From: Escarpia spicata
Lineage: Eukaryota; Annelida; Polychaeta; Sabellida; Siboglinidae
Reading direction: 5' to 3'
Length of the DNA: 64,000 bases
Assembly: GCA_963995525.1 (NCBI GenBank)
Contig: OZ023205.1
Location: 52,858,619-52,922,618 of the forward strand
Part shown: piece by piece, positions 12,350-24,700 of the stretch
Layout: every line of letters begins with the position of its first letter
Position numbering within the stretch: position 1 is the first letter of the stretch
Translations under genes and position numbers: made by a program
The notes under the pieces: model-generated
Databases searched by the model: none
The model's input: the letters and a program-made list of their open reading frames with translations, nothing else
What the model was told of the DNA's origin: nothing

Positions 12350-13259
12350 TTCAACATTTAATCCAATGTGGTTGAAAGCAATTGGATGTTAACGAAACTT
12401 CGAGTAAAGCGACTGGTGTTGAATTCGATGCAATTTGAGCAATAGGCCACAACAGAGATGGGTGGAACGTATTTATCTTATGTAAATAGGGCTTAAACGA
12501 CACATTATTTGTGCTGCTTCAATCGACTTCTTTTGAAATCATCGTACAAACGTTTCATGTGAAATGTGTAAAATAACATAAAATAACAACTCTGATATGA
12601 TTTTCGAATGCGTGTTACACTGATACGTAACACGACTTAAATATACTCGAGCGTCAGCAGTCGAATAATAGCCACTCTTATTTGCGACACTCGTTATCCA
12701 ATAGCTTAACCTATCGTGCTGCCACATACCATGTATTATACCCTTAAAAAAAACGTGAACATTTAGCGCTGCTAGACAACGACAATTATTCAATCATTGT
12801 ATTGTGTCTAGGTTTGACCATATGTCATGTATAGTAAATGTGTATTTATACAAATGTACGTTTATTCCGTTTTGATTTTTTTGTTTGATTGGTTTTAATC
12901 CCCATTGAAAGTACACGACAGATAAATTGTCAACTGTTGCATTCTATGCTTTGCATACACAATGACCACCTTCTTGGCTACTCTCCGACGTATTTCTAAT
13001 ATACCCAAAGAGTCCAGTTCATATATCGCACAAGACCATGCTGTTCCTAAACCAACATCTCAAAACATGGGCAAGCTCGCTTTATTTGTCGCTTCGCCCA
13101 AAATCAGGTACGAATTATCAATTACTTTTAAAACGCTTGGAATTATAGCCACCTTCCACAAAAAATGTAAAATATATTTACTTTAAATTGCATATTCACC
13201 CTAAATTCTCTGCGTTTAGTTCCGTACTATATATATATATATATGGTCTTCCACACCTC
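12350..13259. other. No gene seen
   Basis: Short ORFs on both strands lack domain or splice context. A small TA run lies near 13229-13245. Confidence 0.4.
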
Positions 13260-14140
13260 GTTTGCTTTCACTAGTGTTGCGAACTGGTTTTTCCAACCAA
13301 TCGTCTTCTCTCTAAACGCATGCTGTAGCCAACGAACGATAGCTTCCGTTTTGTGATTAGACCTTGTAGTGGGATGACTTAACTTACTTCTTTAGGGACT
13401 GGCTTGCCTATTTTCCTCGTCGTCCATGGAATAGGCAACGTCCTCCTCCAAAACAATATTTTAAAACAATATGTGTTTCCTTTATCTCTGCTTAATGGTC
13501 TACGAGTTGCACACATGCTTCACTGTTAATACAACCACGGCGTTCCCGAGTCTTCTGTGTTGCCAATGCTCCATCAGTATCCGTCGAGATCTTTCCCAAG
13601 TTCATCGTTGCTGTCCTTTGAATAACCATCTTCGTCGCATTTGACCATCACACTCATCAGATTGCTTCATTGCGAACCCAAGAAAATCACGATAGCTCTA
13701 GTCGCTCCTCATCGACTTCCATTCTGAGCTCTTCCTCTTTCGTTTTATTTAATATAATTTTTGTCATTTTAAAACGTCAGTTTTTACGCTTTCTGATTAA
13801 ACTTTGAGAATCTTATTGATCGTATTGTTTTACCGTTGGCAATCACTGTTATCTCGTCGGCATGTCGTAAAGTATTGACGAATCTTCCACCATTCCTGAC
13901 TTTGGGCAATCCGGGCTGTCTCTTGGTGGTTTCTGTGTGGACATTGAATATGAACGGGGTGTACAGTGCAACCGTGCTGGACGGTTTTGTTACTGCCGAC
14001 CAGTGTCTTCTGACCACTCTCCTCCCTGTGACGTCATGCATCAGGAGGGTGAGGTATTTATGCAGTCCTAACTCTCAGAGTCTGCTTCATAACGGGTCGT
14101 GATCGATGCGGTCAAATGTTTTGCCTTAATCAATGGAACT
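13260..14140 (-). pseudogene. Degenerate LINE reverse-transcriptase remnant
   Basis: The minus strand gives 'KTFDRIDHDP' (about 14135-14100), then 'FIFNVHTETTKRQPGL' and 'GGRFVNTLRHADEITVIANG'. The catalytic YADD appears as HADE, so the active site is lost. Below 13784 similarity fades into a stop-rich tail that may be the thumb and connection region down to about 13260. The core segment 13784-14140 is well supported, the rest weakly. Confidence 0.6.
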
Positions 14141-14466
14141 ATTTAACATAAGTAGTATGTATACGTACATTGTGTACTCTCCAGGCTGCTCTCCTATCTA
14201 ACTGAGTGGTGCAATCCGGTTGTTCATGCCTCTCCTTCTCCGAATCTCGGCTTATCTAACAGTCAGTTCACGCTGAATGTTCATCTCTCTTTTCCGTTTT
14301 GCTATTTCGATCGCATTCCTTGGTAACCAGTTTCGTACCTCTTTCTGGGAACGCCCTGGATACGCTTCCCGAAACACAAACATCTAGATGCAAGATAACT
14401 GTTATTGGATTTCCCTAGCGCTGTGTAAGATACATCAACGGCGAAGCAAAATGACACCTTTTACAG

Positions 14467-14589
14467 ACTACAACTGATGGGGATGGTGGTGTTGTTGATG
14501 ACGATGATGATGATTATGATCAACATGGTGATGGTGACGATAACGGTGACAGTAACGATGACGAAGTCGAGGCCGGCGACCAGTGCTGA
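14467..14589 (+). other. Possible Asp-rich terminal exon or GAT-type simple repeat
   Basis: After a TTTTACAG acceptor-like site, a frame of 40 codons reads Asp/Gly/Asn almost throughout (for example 'VVDDDDDDYDQHGDGDD') and ends '...GDQC' before TGA. Acidic exons occur in biomineralisation proteins, and this lies between two galaxin-like genes. However, no upstream exon was found and the DNA is a degenerate GAT/GGT repeat. A second frame through the same DNA is also open, which argues for low-complexity DNA. Confidence 0.25.
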
Positions 14590-15735
14590 TAACGCTGGTG
14601 AGGATGAATATGTCGACATTGACGATGAATTATTTGCAGAAGGGTATGTGACAGGAATATATCATTCTACACATCTCAGCGAGTAGGGCACATGAAAATA
14701 AAAATCGGTAAATTGGCTGTGAAAGAAGTACAAATATCATTCATATGAACCATCCAGTCTGATGAACCTCTTCACTTCTGTGTATTCTCTGTCCAAGTTT
14801 TTGTTGCATTTATTTCCAATAGACTTATACACACGCAGAAGTCTGGCGCTGACGGTCATGTTGACATCTTAACTGCAGCAATGTCAAACATTTTCGAGTA
14901 GTGTCCCCTGTTGGAATGTTGTTAGTGTTACGAGTGTTTCTTCAATAAAATGTAGTGGTTTTGATATCAAGAAATATATAAACGAATTTAGTAAATATAA
15001 TGATTTTGTATTGTATTAAACAAGTGTGTCTCGCACGGCTGGGACGTGATCACTGTTACATGCATATATTGGGGCCAGTCTTCAAAGGTGAGTTCAACCA
15101 AATTCGATGCTCAGCAAATAAAACACTTGACATAGAAATTTAAGTGTTTATGTTCAACATTAGCTACCGCTTGAAAGCAGTATGCCGACGGTTTGTGTGT
15201 TTTCATAGGTCCGGACACCACGGTCACGGACATGAAAAATCGAACATTTCGGTCTCGCAAATCAATCTGCAAGTTTTGTGTTTTCATAAAGGATATATCG
15301 GACAGGTAGTTCCGATAGATTCATCTTTTCCCTTTATTTTACTATAAATTTATCTTCTTCGTTGCATTTCGTCAGTCTGCAGCTGTTGTCGTCTAGAATT
15401 AGCTCGAGGGATACATGTTCATTTCGCTTTGTCTGTTTTTCACGCTGCTTGCATTTACATAGTCTCATGATAATCTGTTCCATTCATGCATCGTCCTTTG
15501 TGAGAATTAATACTTTCATATATATATATATATATATAATTATTTCTTCAATTATTGTGTCATATAAAAATTGAAAATCTTATAAATATTGATATAGTTT
15601 CATAAACGGCACTCAGTGTTTTTGTTTATTAAAAAGAAACGTGTTTGCGGATTGCCACGTACTGGTTAGCAACAATTTTTTCATTGGTGATGCGAGTCAC
15701 GTGGTGTCGTCCGTAGTATCAACACTTAAGGTCGA
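14590..15735. other. No gene seen between galaxin-like genes 1 and 2
   Basis: AT-rich sequence with a TA run near 15520-15539. Short ORFs show no recognisable feature. Confidence 0.4.
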
Positions 15736-15741
15736 TAGCCC

Positions 15742-15747
15742 TATAAA
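15742..15747 (+). promoter_or_regulatory. TATA box of galaxin-like gene 2
   Basis: TATAAA 70 bp upstream of the leader-exon splice donor at 15817. The implied start site is near 15772. Confidence 0.6.
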
Positions 15748-15814
15748 CACACTAGTCTACACATCACAAGTTCAAACGCCACTTTGTTAACGATTGTCAA
15801 CGCTGCAAGTCATT

Positions 15815-16679
15815 ATGTAAGTACTCGACATATATGTTGAACGTTGAACGTTGAACAATAACATTTCTGCTCCACAACCTTATTCAAAATGGCATTATAT
15901 CACCTTCAATATCTTTCCACCGAGTCAAATCGTGTGACATAACTAAACCGCGGTTGCTAGGAACGTGTGTGGTTCGTTTGATTTTATGTGAATAACGATG
16001 GTTGGGATGTCCAGAAATTGGGGAAGTGAAAAACAAACATGGTTTGGATAAATCTACAATTGTTGGTCATTGTGTCCCATTCTCCACCAAAACTGCCTGG
16101 AAGTTACACATTTCCACAATATATAACACTAACCCGAGTAACGAGGTTGTATTCCTTGATAACGTATTTATTATCAACGTGATATGTTGGACTTTATTCT
16201 GCTAAGAGAAGAAACTATCTGTGTAGGCAGCTGGCTTAGCATGATGGTGGAATATCCAATGATGAAAACATTACCGCATGCTGTAGTTTTCATGTTGGTT
16301 ACTGTGTCATGACACCATGCAGTAGTGTACTGGTATGTATGTATGTATGTATGTATGTATGTATACACGCATGCACACATGCACGTATGCACGTATGCAT
16401 GTATCTATGTATCTATGCATTGTTGACATAGTTGGCTCATTTTAGGGCGTTGACTCCAAGTTTTATTTGTCTGCTGCTGTTGCTAATACCATCACAAACA
16501 AGCGCATGGAGCCTGTTCGGACGCGAAGGTAATCAGACTGCTTTATCGTTTCCGTATGTGTGCCACGTGGGCACGGTTTGAACTGTAATAATATTTTTGA
16601 ATGAAACAAAAACACTACTACGGTGCAGTACACTATTATCCGCGAGAGAGAGAGGGGGTGAGAGACAAACAGACAGACA

Positions 16680-16761
<82 letters not shown>

Positions 16762-17289
16762 TATATATATACATATAGACAGATAGATAGATGCATAGAA
16801 AGAGAGTGTGAGGGAGAGAGAGAGAGCGAGACAGACAGACAGACAGACAGGCAGACAGATATACATAGACAGAGAAACATACAAACAGAAAACAGAGAGT
16901 CTGGGACATAAAGAAAAACAAACAGACAAGCTGTGTCAGATGGCCATGCGCGCGCACTCTCGCACACTCGCACACTCGCACGGACGAACACATGCACGCA
17001 CACACGCATGCACCTCCATACACACTTACGTGACGTCGACGTTGTTTCAGGATGCTCCGGTCAGCCGTATGAACCGCTTCAACAAATATGTTGTGCGGGT
17101 GAACTACACGACCGACCTAACACAAAGCAATACATCTCCTGCTGTGGAACAAGCATCTACAACGCGGCGAAACACGTTTGTTGTAAAAACTTTCTCCGAG
17201 GTGAAGCCCGCATTGTAGTCAAGCAATTTGGGAAGAGCCATATTGAACATTGCGTCAGTATCTGGATAACTGATTCCAAGACAGAATGA
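15815..17289 (+). CDS. Galaxin-like secreted cysteine-rich protein, gene 2
   Basis: Exon 1 ends AT at 15815-15816 before GTAAGT. Exon 2 is 16446-16528 (acceptor TTTTAG, donor GTAATC) and exon 3 is 17051-17289 (acceptor TTTCAG). The split start codon AT|G and the phase-1 second intron match gene 1; the product is 107 aa. The signal peptide 'MALTPSFICLLLLLIPSQTS' is followed by Ala-Trp. The mature part has the galaxin spacing: 'QPYEPLQQICCAGELHDRP', 'ISCCGTSIYN', 'KHVCC', then a basic tail with one Cys. Intron 2 contains TATG, long AG and CA microsatellites. Close structural identity with gene 1, but divergent sequence, suggests an old tandem duplicate. Function is not established. Confidence 0.82.
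16643..16860 (+). repeat. AG-rich microsatellite with TA and ACAG blocks
   Basis: Near-pure (AG)n from about 16643 to 16770, a short TA run, then ACAG/AGAT repeats. It lies in intron 2 of galaxin-like gene 2. LSLS- and RERE-type ORFs through it are artefacts. Confidence 0.95.
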
Positions 17290-17667
17290 TGCATCTTCCT
17301 TGCCGGGAGACCATCGGATTGGGATAATATATTATAGTAATGGCATTGTAGAATGGAATTATAAGACAACTTATACCATTGATTGGCTAGACAAAACACG
17401 ATATATACGTGTTGAGTTTGCAATAATCTGCAGTTTCCCTACAGCATATTACATAAACTGTATTTTAGAATGGCCTTGGTTCCAGTTCTGCATTCCGTTG
17501 GGGCGTAATGTTTGCAACTGACAAGTTGTACAGTTATTACAGACGTTGAGAGGACTCTGTAATTAACAGTTCATTATATTTATTATAAAATTTACAAACG
17601 GCGAACATATTATATATATATATATATGTATGTATATATACATATATTCGTAGTTTGTTAATTTGAT

Positions 17668-17673
17668 AATAAA
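17668..17673 (+). terminator. Polyadenylation signal AATAAA, galaxin-like gene 2
   Basis: AATAAA about 380 nt past the stop, on the coding strand. Confidence 0.35.
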
Positions 17674-17789
17674 TGCTTTATATTTTATACAACAACACAT
17701 ATTTTATATGCATGGTGTATTGTAAAGCGACACGAACAATTGTGGAACTGCCGCTATAACAAATTAAATATAATTTTTTTTAAATTAAA

Positions 17790-17842
<53 letters not shown>
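17790..17842. repeat. (TA)n microsatellite
   Basis: Uninterrupted alternating TA for roughly 50 bp. A shorter run lies at about 17611-17640. Confidence 0.95.
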
Positions 17843-17845
<3 letters not shown>

Positions 17846-18014
17846 GCAACCTTTACAGAATACAATTGTTTTGGCCAGATGTGGTTTTGTTAGGCGCATT
17901 CCACTGTACAAAGTTTAGTTAAGCAACATTTCCAACACAACGCCAACCCCTTTTAAAATTTACACTAACGTTGTTGATATGTTCATATGTATCTCAACAT
18001 TTACATTGTGGTGT

Positions 18015-19223
18015 TGTCAAGATCCGCCAGGTGAAACGGCCTTGCTAATAAATGTCCGGGTTCTGAGATATATCAGAAGGGAAGTAGTTGTACACAATTA
18101 AAGAATTATCCAAATTTATTTACCCATCTTCCAAACAAACAATAAAATACAGCGATTCTTCAAGTAAGACTCGTCAGCCTCCCTAACCTCTTATCATACA
18201 AAGTCTTACGTATATACATCTCTATCATAACATTTGATAGGTACACAAGGATTGACCAGTTCTTCAATCCTATGTTATTTCATCAAGATTCTATAACATA
18301 ATCGCCATATAGGCACAAAAGTTCAACACCCTACGGCTGTCTGCGTGGCACACGCAATGTAGAGATGCGAGAACATAATGTTTATAATGAACGATTCCAC
18401 ATTTCGTCATCACCGTCAACTTGAGGATAATTTGTCCCTCAGCAACCGAGCGAAGTAGTTCTCACTCGGTTCGTCGGGAATTCCCTCTTCGGGTGTGAAT
18501 TATCCATTGTCGCGTAAGCACTGTTGTTACACGAGTGTTACTCGGCGTCTACCGCCTTCGAGTGCACATACCACTCCGGTATTTCTTCTACTCTATATAA
18601 TGCATTGAGAAATTCAACGTCAAAGTCACCACTGGGTATAAAGACTTCGTATTTGCCAACCGCACCATAATGGTTTCTCTCCACAGAAGAGACCAGGTTA
18701 CATGTCTTTGCTCTGTTGGGTTCTGGACCCGTCTATTCTATCCTAACTTCAAACCTCAGTACCTCCACCCTATACCTAGCATCAGTCATGTGATCCCTGC
18801 TGATGCTGACTACATTGTAACAATTTCAACACCATCCAATAGTTGATACTCAACAAGTATAAAATCATCATTATAACGACATCACTATACGCCGTAATAT
18901 TATTCCATTTAAACCTACGTCCGTATCACCATAATCTATTCATATGGAACGGCCAATCATGTTATAAATATCACACGTTCTATTCGACAATCCTCCCTGT
19001 CTACCCTGACTATAATGATATTTGCTCGGTTCTTTAAAATCTGACCTTAGGCCACCACTCCAGTTCCTTCACAATATTGCGTAACCACTGGATAGCCATC
19101 AATGGCCTACAGGGCAGCCCTAACACGAGTCAGCCAACCATAGATTTACATTGTAACACTAAATGCAATCTTTCACAGACACTACCAACCTATGTTAAGT
19201 TCTTAAAATCACAATCTTGACAT
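18015..19223 (-). repeat. 3' LTR of chimeric gypsy element, complete
   Basis: About 1.2 kb with inverted tips TGTCAAGAT/ATCTTGACA and an AATAAA-type signal near its end. Its first ~370 bp match 20858-21225 closely. Confidence 0.75.
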
Positions 19224-19388
19224 TACCCCCCACCACAAGAGTTAACATAGATAATAAAATGTTCTTTGTCCCATCGAATAACCAACTTCTGCTCGTTTCA
19301 GTATATCATAACTTATCATTCAGTTCTTCTGGTGGTAATGCAACGTCTAGTCTAATCGGCTAAGATAACCTGCACCCACATTCTCGTT

Positions 19389-20046
19389 TCACGGGATGGT
19401 TTCGACCTGATACTGGTATGGGTGCAACTTTAATAACCAACGCATAATTCGAGGATTGGTCATTTTCGCAGATTTGGGAAATGCCAACGGTTGATGATCG
19501 GTCTGTAACGTAAATTTACGTCCATACAGGTAGGTATTGAATGTATTAATCGCCCAAACAATCGCTAGACACTCTTTCTCTACGGTTGCGTAAGATTTCT
19601 GAGCTCCGGTCAGTTTCTTACTGGCATAAGAGACAGGAAAACACATTTCATCATGCGTTTGAAGCAACACGGCCCCTAGACCATTGTCAGAGGCGTCTGT
19701 TCTGAGGATAAAATCCTTATACCACACCGGCAATCGAAGACCTGGTGCATTACACATGCAGGACTTCAACTCGTTGAATGCATTATCGAGCTCTCCGGAC
19801 CATGTCACCACATTGGGTGCCCCTTTCTCCGTCAAATCACTCAAAGGAGCCGTAAGACTGGCATAGTGTGGAATGAATTTCCGATAATACCCAGTTAATC
19901 CCAACAAAGACCTCACCAGAGTCTTAGTATGAGGAATTGGTGCATCTTTGACTTTCTCTACCTTGTCAGATTGGGTTACCACTTGGCCTGCTCCCACTTT
20001 GTGTCCCACAAAGTCTACCTGAGAGAAACCTACTCGACATTTCTTT
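19389..20046 (-). pseudogene. Gypsy RT tail and RNase H
   Basis: Opens with 'KCRVGFSQVDFVGHKVGAGQ', the end of the RT palm/thumb region. 'VRSLLGLTGYYRKFIPHYA' and the RNase H core follow, with the catalytic-type 'TDASDNGLGAVL', 'ATVEKECLAIVWA' and 'TDHQPLAF'. A faint continuation ('GYLSRLD') precedes the LTR purine tract. The N-terminal RT motifs with the catalytic Asp pair are absent. The frame is continuous with an acidic host-like segment upstream. Confidence 0.85.
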
Positions 20047-20840
20047 GATGGTTCTTCTGCGCCAGTCGCCTTCCTCTTCTTCGGTATCACAGATTCCCCA
20101 TCCTCCTCCTCATAATCTTCCTCTTCATCGTCGTCATCTTCTTCATCACCGTCATCATCACTATCCTCCTCTTCATCGTCATCTTCCTCAACTTCCATGG
20201 CCGGTGCCTTCTCGGCTTTCGTGGCCTGCTTTGCCTTCAATGCACCACTTCCTCGTCCTCACTACCTTCATCATCCAGGCGTCATCATCATCCTCTTCTG
20301 CTTCCTCGTCCACCATCTTCGTCCTGGTACCATTCACTACCTTTTTCGCTTTTGTCGCCTTTATTTCCTTCGTCGGTTTCTTCTCGAGAGGCGGTTTCTT
20401 GTCATGTAGTTTCTTCGCCTTGGTTGACGACCCGGACTCGTAATTCTTCTCTTCCTGCACCGCCTTTATCTCTGGTGTCGACTCCGTCTCCTCCTTTACT
20501 TCTGGCGCCTTTCTTCTCCACCTCTTTATCTTCTTCCCGGGTTTACTCATCACTTTCTTCTTCCTCACCCCCTCGCTGTCCTCGTCTTCCTCTTGCATCC
20601 GCCGTATCTTGTCTAACTCTCTGGTCCTCCCTACTAATTTATTTCTCCGTCCACGATCACCGTCTCCGTCTCGGTCTCGGTCTCGGTCTCGTTCTCCGTC
20701 TCCGTCTCCGTCTCCCTCTCGGTCTCCGTCTCGGTCTCCGGCTAGGTCTCCGGCCCGGTTGTATCCCACAGTCTGCGTCTTCTCCCCTACGTCTGGACAA
20801 CCTGGACGACCCTCTCTATCATCTCGTCCTAGGACATGAA
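20047..20840 (-). other. Captured acidic/basic nuclear-protein-like coding sequence inside the gypsy element
   Basis: The minus frame from about 20840 reads a run of Arg/Asp/Gly repeats ('GDGDGDGERDRDRDRD'). Then comes a Lys-rich part with nuclear-localisation-like clusters ('RKKKVMSKPGKKIKRWRRK', 'AKKLHDKKPPLEKKP'). After a frameshift near 20200 there is an Asp/Glu stretch of about 40 residues ending 'IPKKRKATGAEEPSKKCR'. Alternating Lys-rich and acidic blocks resemble nucleolin or other nuclear chaperones and are not a gag, protease or RT. The join to RT at 'PSKKCR' overlaps the usual RT 'PSKC' motif, which suggests a microhomology switch. The host source gene is not identified. Confidence 0.55.
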
Positions 20841-20857
20841 AGGATACTCTAAATCAA

Positions 20858-21225
20858 CAAGTATAAAATCGTCATTACAACGACATCACTATACGCCATA
20901 ATATTATTCCATTTAAACTTACGTCCATATCACCATAATCTATTCATATGGAACGGCCAAACATGTTATAAATATTACACGTTGTATTCGACAATTCTCC
21001 CTGTCTACCCTTACTATAATGATATTTGCCCGGTTCTTTTAAAGCTGACCTTAGGCCACCACTTCAGTTCCTTCACAATATTGCGTAACCACCGGATAGC
21101 CATCAATGGCCTACAGGGCAGCCCTAGCACGAGTCAGCCAACCATAGCTTTCATTGTTACACTAAATGCAGTCTTTCACAGACGCTACCAACCTATGTTA
21201 AGTTCTTAAAATCACAATCTTGACA
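20858..21225 (-). repeat. 5' LTR of chimeric gypsy element, truncated
   Basis: Direct repeat of 18852-19223 with few differences. Similarity stops at an ACTTGTTGA boundary, after which the acidic/basic ORF region starts. R, U5 and primer-binding site are therefore missing. Confidence 0.8.
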
Positions 21226-21599
21226 GGTGTTAATGCCACTGATAAATAACGTTAGGTTAATGCAATATGCGTGCATGTGCATGTGCGTATGCGTGTACGT
21301 GTTTGTTCGTACTTGGCGAACGGGTGTGTATGTGTGTGTGTCCTTTCCTTCCTTCCTGCCTTCCTCCCCTATCTCTATGACAATACTGATAATTTCACTA
21401 TTGGCAATATTCACAATCTATAGTGACCCCGGCGGACCAAATGTGTGATAAATCGGGATTTGAGATTACGCATGAAAGCCATCTAAAGCCAGATATAGTG
21501 ATTACAGAGACGTTTTGTTTTTTATAGAGAAACAACGTTCAACATCTGATTTAACATGTCGTGCCAGCCTACACTAATTCTTAATAATAAATAGTGTAG

Positions 21600-21738
21600 T
21601 GTAGTGAACACAAACTGACAAGAATACAACTTTATTCCGTCAGAACATAATGCGTGTAGTCGATCACATGAGTTCACGTAACTAGGTCAGGGTGCGATCA
21701 AAGAAAGAGGTCAAGTCCACTGACTAGGCCGCTACACA
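21600..21738 (-). repeat. Probable 3' LTR of the second gypsy element
   Basis: It begins TGTGTAGCGG right after a purine tract (about 21739-21751), contains AATAAAGT and ends ...CACTACA. The 139-bp length is short for gypsy, and no second copy is present to confirm it. Confidence 0.45.
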
Positions 21739-24700
21739 ACCCCCCTCCAGCACCCGTTATAGGGGAGTATAACGTTCAGGACCTCTGACTAGGCGGCCGG
21801 ATCTCGTCTCCACGTTGGTAGCTGGACGACCACGAGGGGCTCGTTTGGCAGCTTCAACAGGTTTCACCGGATCAAGGAATGCAGGTTTGAGGCGATCGAT
21901 GCTGACGCTGTCTTGTCGATTGCCGTAGTCAAGCAGGAACGTCTTATCGCCGTGCGTCAAGACCTTGTAAGGTCCCTCATAAGGTGGTGTGAGAGGCGGG
22001 CGGTGACTATCACTGCGGACAAACACGTAAGAACTGTTTGCGAGTGTAGCTGGCACAGACGACGGTCTGGTACCGTGTGGGACGGGAGGTCGCGGTGCTA
22101 GCCCGCGAACTGTCTCGCGGAGTCGAGGAAGGAATTGCGCTGCCTCCTGCGTTTCCTGACCACGTGGTAGGAAATCACCCGGAACGGTTAGTGGGGCTCC
22201 ATATACCATCTCAGCTGAGAAACAATCCAGGTCTTCTTTGGGTACGGTGCGGATACCAAGTAGAACCCATGGCAGTTCGTCAATCCAGTTGGGACCATTG
22301 AGGCGAGCCATCAAAGCGGACCCGAGATGACGATGAAAACGTTCCACAATTCCGTTAGACTGGGGATGGTATGCGGTTGTCCTGTGCAGACGGGTGCCGT
22401 TTAGTTGAGACACAGCTGCCCACAATTCTGAAATAAACTGTGACCCTCTGTCTGACGTCAGTTCTACCGGAACACCAAAACGGGCGATCCAGTGGAATGC
22501 AAAAGCCTTCGCGCACGTGATAGTCTGTGCATTAACCAGTGGAATTGCTTCAGGCCACCTGGTGAATCTGGCTTCCACTGTGAGCAGGTAGCGATAATTA
22601 TGTGACGGTGGAAGAGGGCCAACGATGTCCATATTGATGTGATCAAAACGGCGGGTCGCTAGCACAAACTGGTCCAAGGGGGCGGTAGTATGCCGATGCA
22701 CTTTAGATGCTTGACAACGGAGACACGCTTTTGCCCAGATGCCGACTTGTTTTTTTAAGGCCTGGCCATACAAACTTAGCCGCGACCATCTTCTTCGTTG
22801 TCCGGATTGACGGGTGTGAGAGGCCATGGACTGCATCGAAAACTGTGCGCTGCCATGTGTCGGGGACGAGTGGTCTGGGTCGTCCAGTGGAGATATCACG
22901 GCAGATCATTTCGCCATTGTTGCCGAATGCAATGTCACGGATGACGAGGCCAGTGGTGGCTGTTCAGACGGAAGTGATACCTTCGTCTGTTCGGTGGGCT
23001 GCTGCCATGGCGTTGTAGTCTACACCAGGATGAGGTGAGGTGATCGCCGAGATTTCACCTCTGGATAATGTGTCTGCTACGGTGTTATTCTTGCCCTCTA
23101 TGTGGCGCACGTCTGTGGTGAATTCCGAGAGGTATGCCAAGTGTCTCTGTTGACTCGGGGACCACGGATCGCTGGCTTTGGAAATCGCAAAAGTCAACGG
23201 TTTGTGGTCGGTGAAAAGGACGAAGGAGCGCCCTTCCAGGAAATACCGAAAGTGTCGAATAGCCAGGTACGCGGCTAGAAGTTCACGATCGAACGCACTG
23301 TACTTCTGTTCGGCAGCGCGAAGTTTGCGGCTAAAGAACGCCACTGGTTTCCAGGAGCCAAGGTTTTGCTCAAGGACGGCGCCAACTGCTGCTCCCGAGG
23401 CATCCACTGTGACTGCGACGGGCTTGTCAGCATGTGGGTGTACGAGCATAGTGGCCTGTGCGAGAGCCTCCTTTGCGGCCGTGAAAGCTTCCTCTAAGTC
23501 GTTTGACCACTCCAAGGTCACGGGCTTGCCTACCAGTGCATCATATATGGGACGCATGATGTGAGCTGCGTTAGGGACGAAACGATGATAGAAATTCACC
23601 ATCCCGGCAAACTGTTGCAGTCCTTTGACAGTTGTAGGTCGTGTAAACACCCGGATGGCTTCTACCTTAGCAGGCAATGGAACAGCTCCTTGACTTGTGA
23701 TCCGGTGGCCCAGGTAGTCGATGGTAGTTGTTCCAAATTGGCATTTGCTCACATTGATCACTAAACCATGGGAGGCCAGACGGTGGAAAACTGTTCGTGG
23801 GTGGTGTTTGTGTTGTTCTGCAGATGCACTGCTCAACAAAATGTCGTTTAAGTAGACAAAAACGAACTCGAGTCCGCTGCAAACAGTGTCCATGAGGCGC
23901 TGGAATGCTTGCGCTGCGTTTTTGAGACCGAATGGTGTTCGTAGGAACTCAAACAGGCCGAAAGGCGTGATAATGGCAGTTTTACTAATGTCATCTGTAG
24001 CTACCGGAATCTGATGGTAGCCACGTACCAGGTCGATCTTGGAGAACACGGTAGCGCCTGCAAGTTGTGAAGAGAAGTCCTGAATGTGTGGTACCGGATA
24101 TCGGTCGGCTATTGTCACATTCGATAATCACCGCAGGGCCTCCAACCACCGGAGTTTTTAGGCACCATGTGTAAGGGAGACGCCCACGAGCTATCTGATC
24201 TTCGTATGATCCCCATTTCTTCCATCATCTTGAACTCCTTCTTAGCAACAGCAAGTTTATCTGGTGGTAGCCTGCGAGCTCTAGCGTGCACAGGCGGGCC
24301 GGCTGTGGGGATGAAATGTTCCACACCATGACGAACAGAAGGACTGGAAAATTCTGGACGAGTGATAGCAGGGAACTCATCTAGTATCTGCTTGTACGGG
24401 TCGTCCGATGCGACGTGGTGCAGACACAGTGCCGACTGGTTGGATTGCTTGAGAGTAGAACTCGTGAACGAAGTTGCGTTGACTAAACGTTGGCTTTGGA
24501 GATCAACCAACAATCCATGCGTCTGCAGGAAATCATCAAGAATGAAAGGCCATGTGTAGTCGTGGTTCTCTAGACGTAGTTTCATCTTCCGGGTTCCGTA
24601 AGTTGCAATTTTTTATCCGTTAGCAGCGACCAGAGAGGGTGTACGTGAGCCACTGTCGATGTCTTGTTGGGAGGCGGGAAAAACACCGATTGTTGCTCCC

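Larger units (their letters stand above)
18015..21225 (-). mobile_element. Chimeric non-autonomous Ty3/gypsy-type LTR element
   Basis: The element is bounded by a 5-bp target duplication GGTGT (18010-18014 and 21226-21230). The 3' LTR (18015-19223) starts TGTCAAGAT and ends ATCTTGACA on the minus strand. A purine tract (GTGGTGGGGGG) directly precedes it. The 5' LTR (20858-21225) keeps only the first ~368 bp of the same sequence. Inside there is no gag, protease, polymerase core or integrase. What remains is the RT tail plus RNase H, preceded by about 0.8 kb encoding a Lys/Arg- and Asp/Glu-rich protein unlike gypsy proteins. The element cannot move on its own. Confidence 0.8.

Noticed and set aside
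20045..20852. Plus-strand Ser/Pro/His-rich ORFs
   Set aside because: Antisense of the acidic/basic coding region in the chimeric gypsy; composition mirrors GAA/GAT codons.
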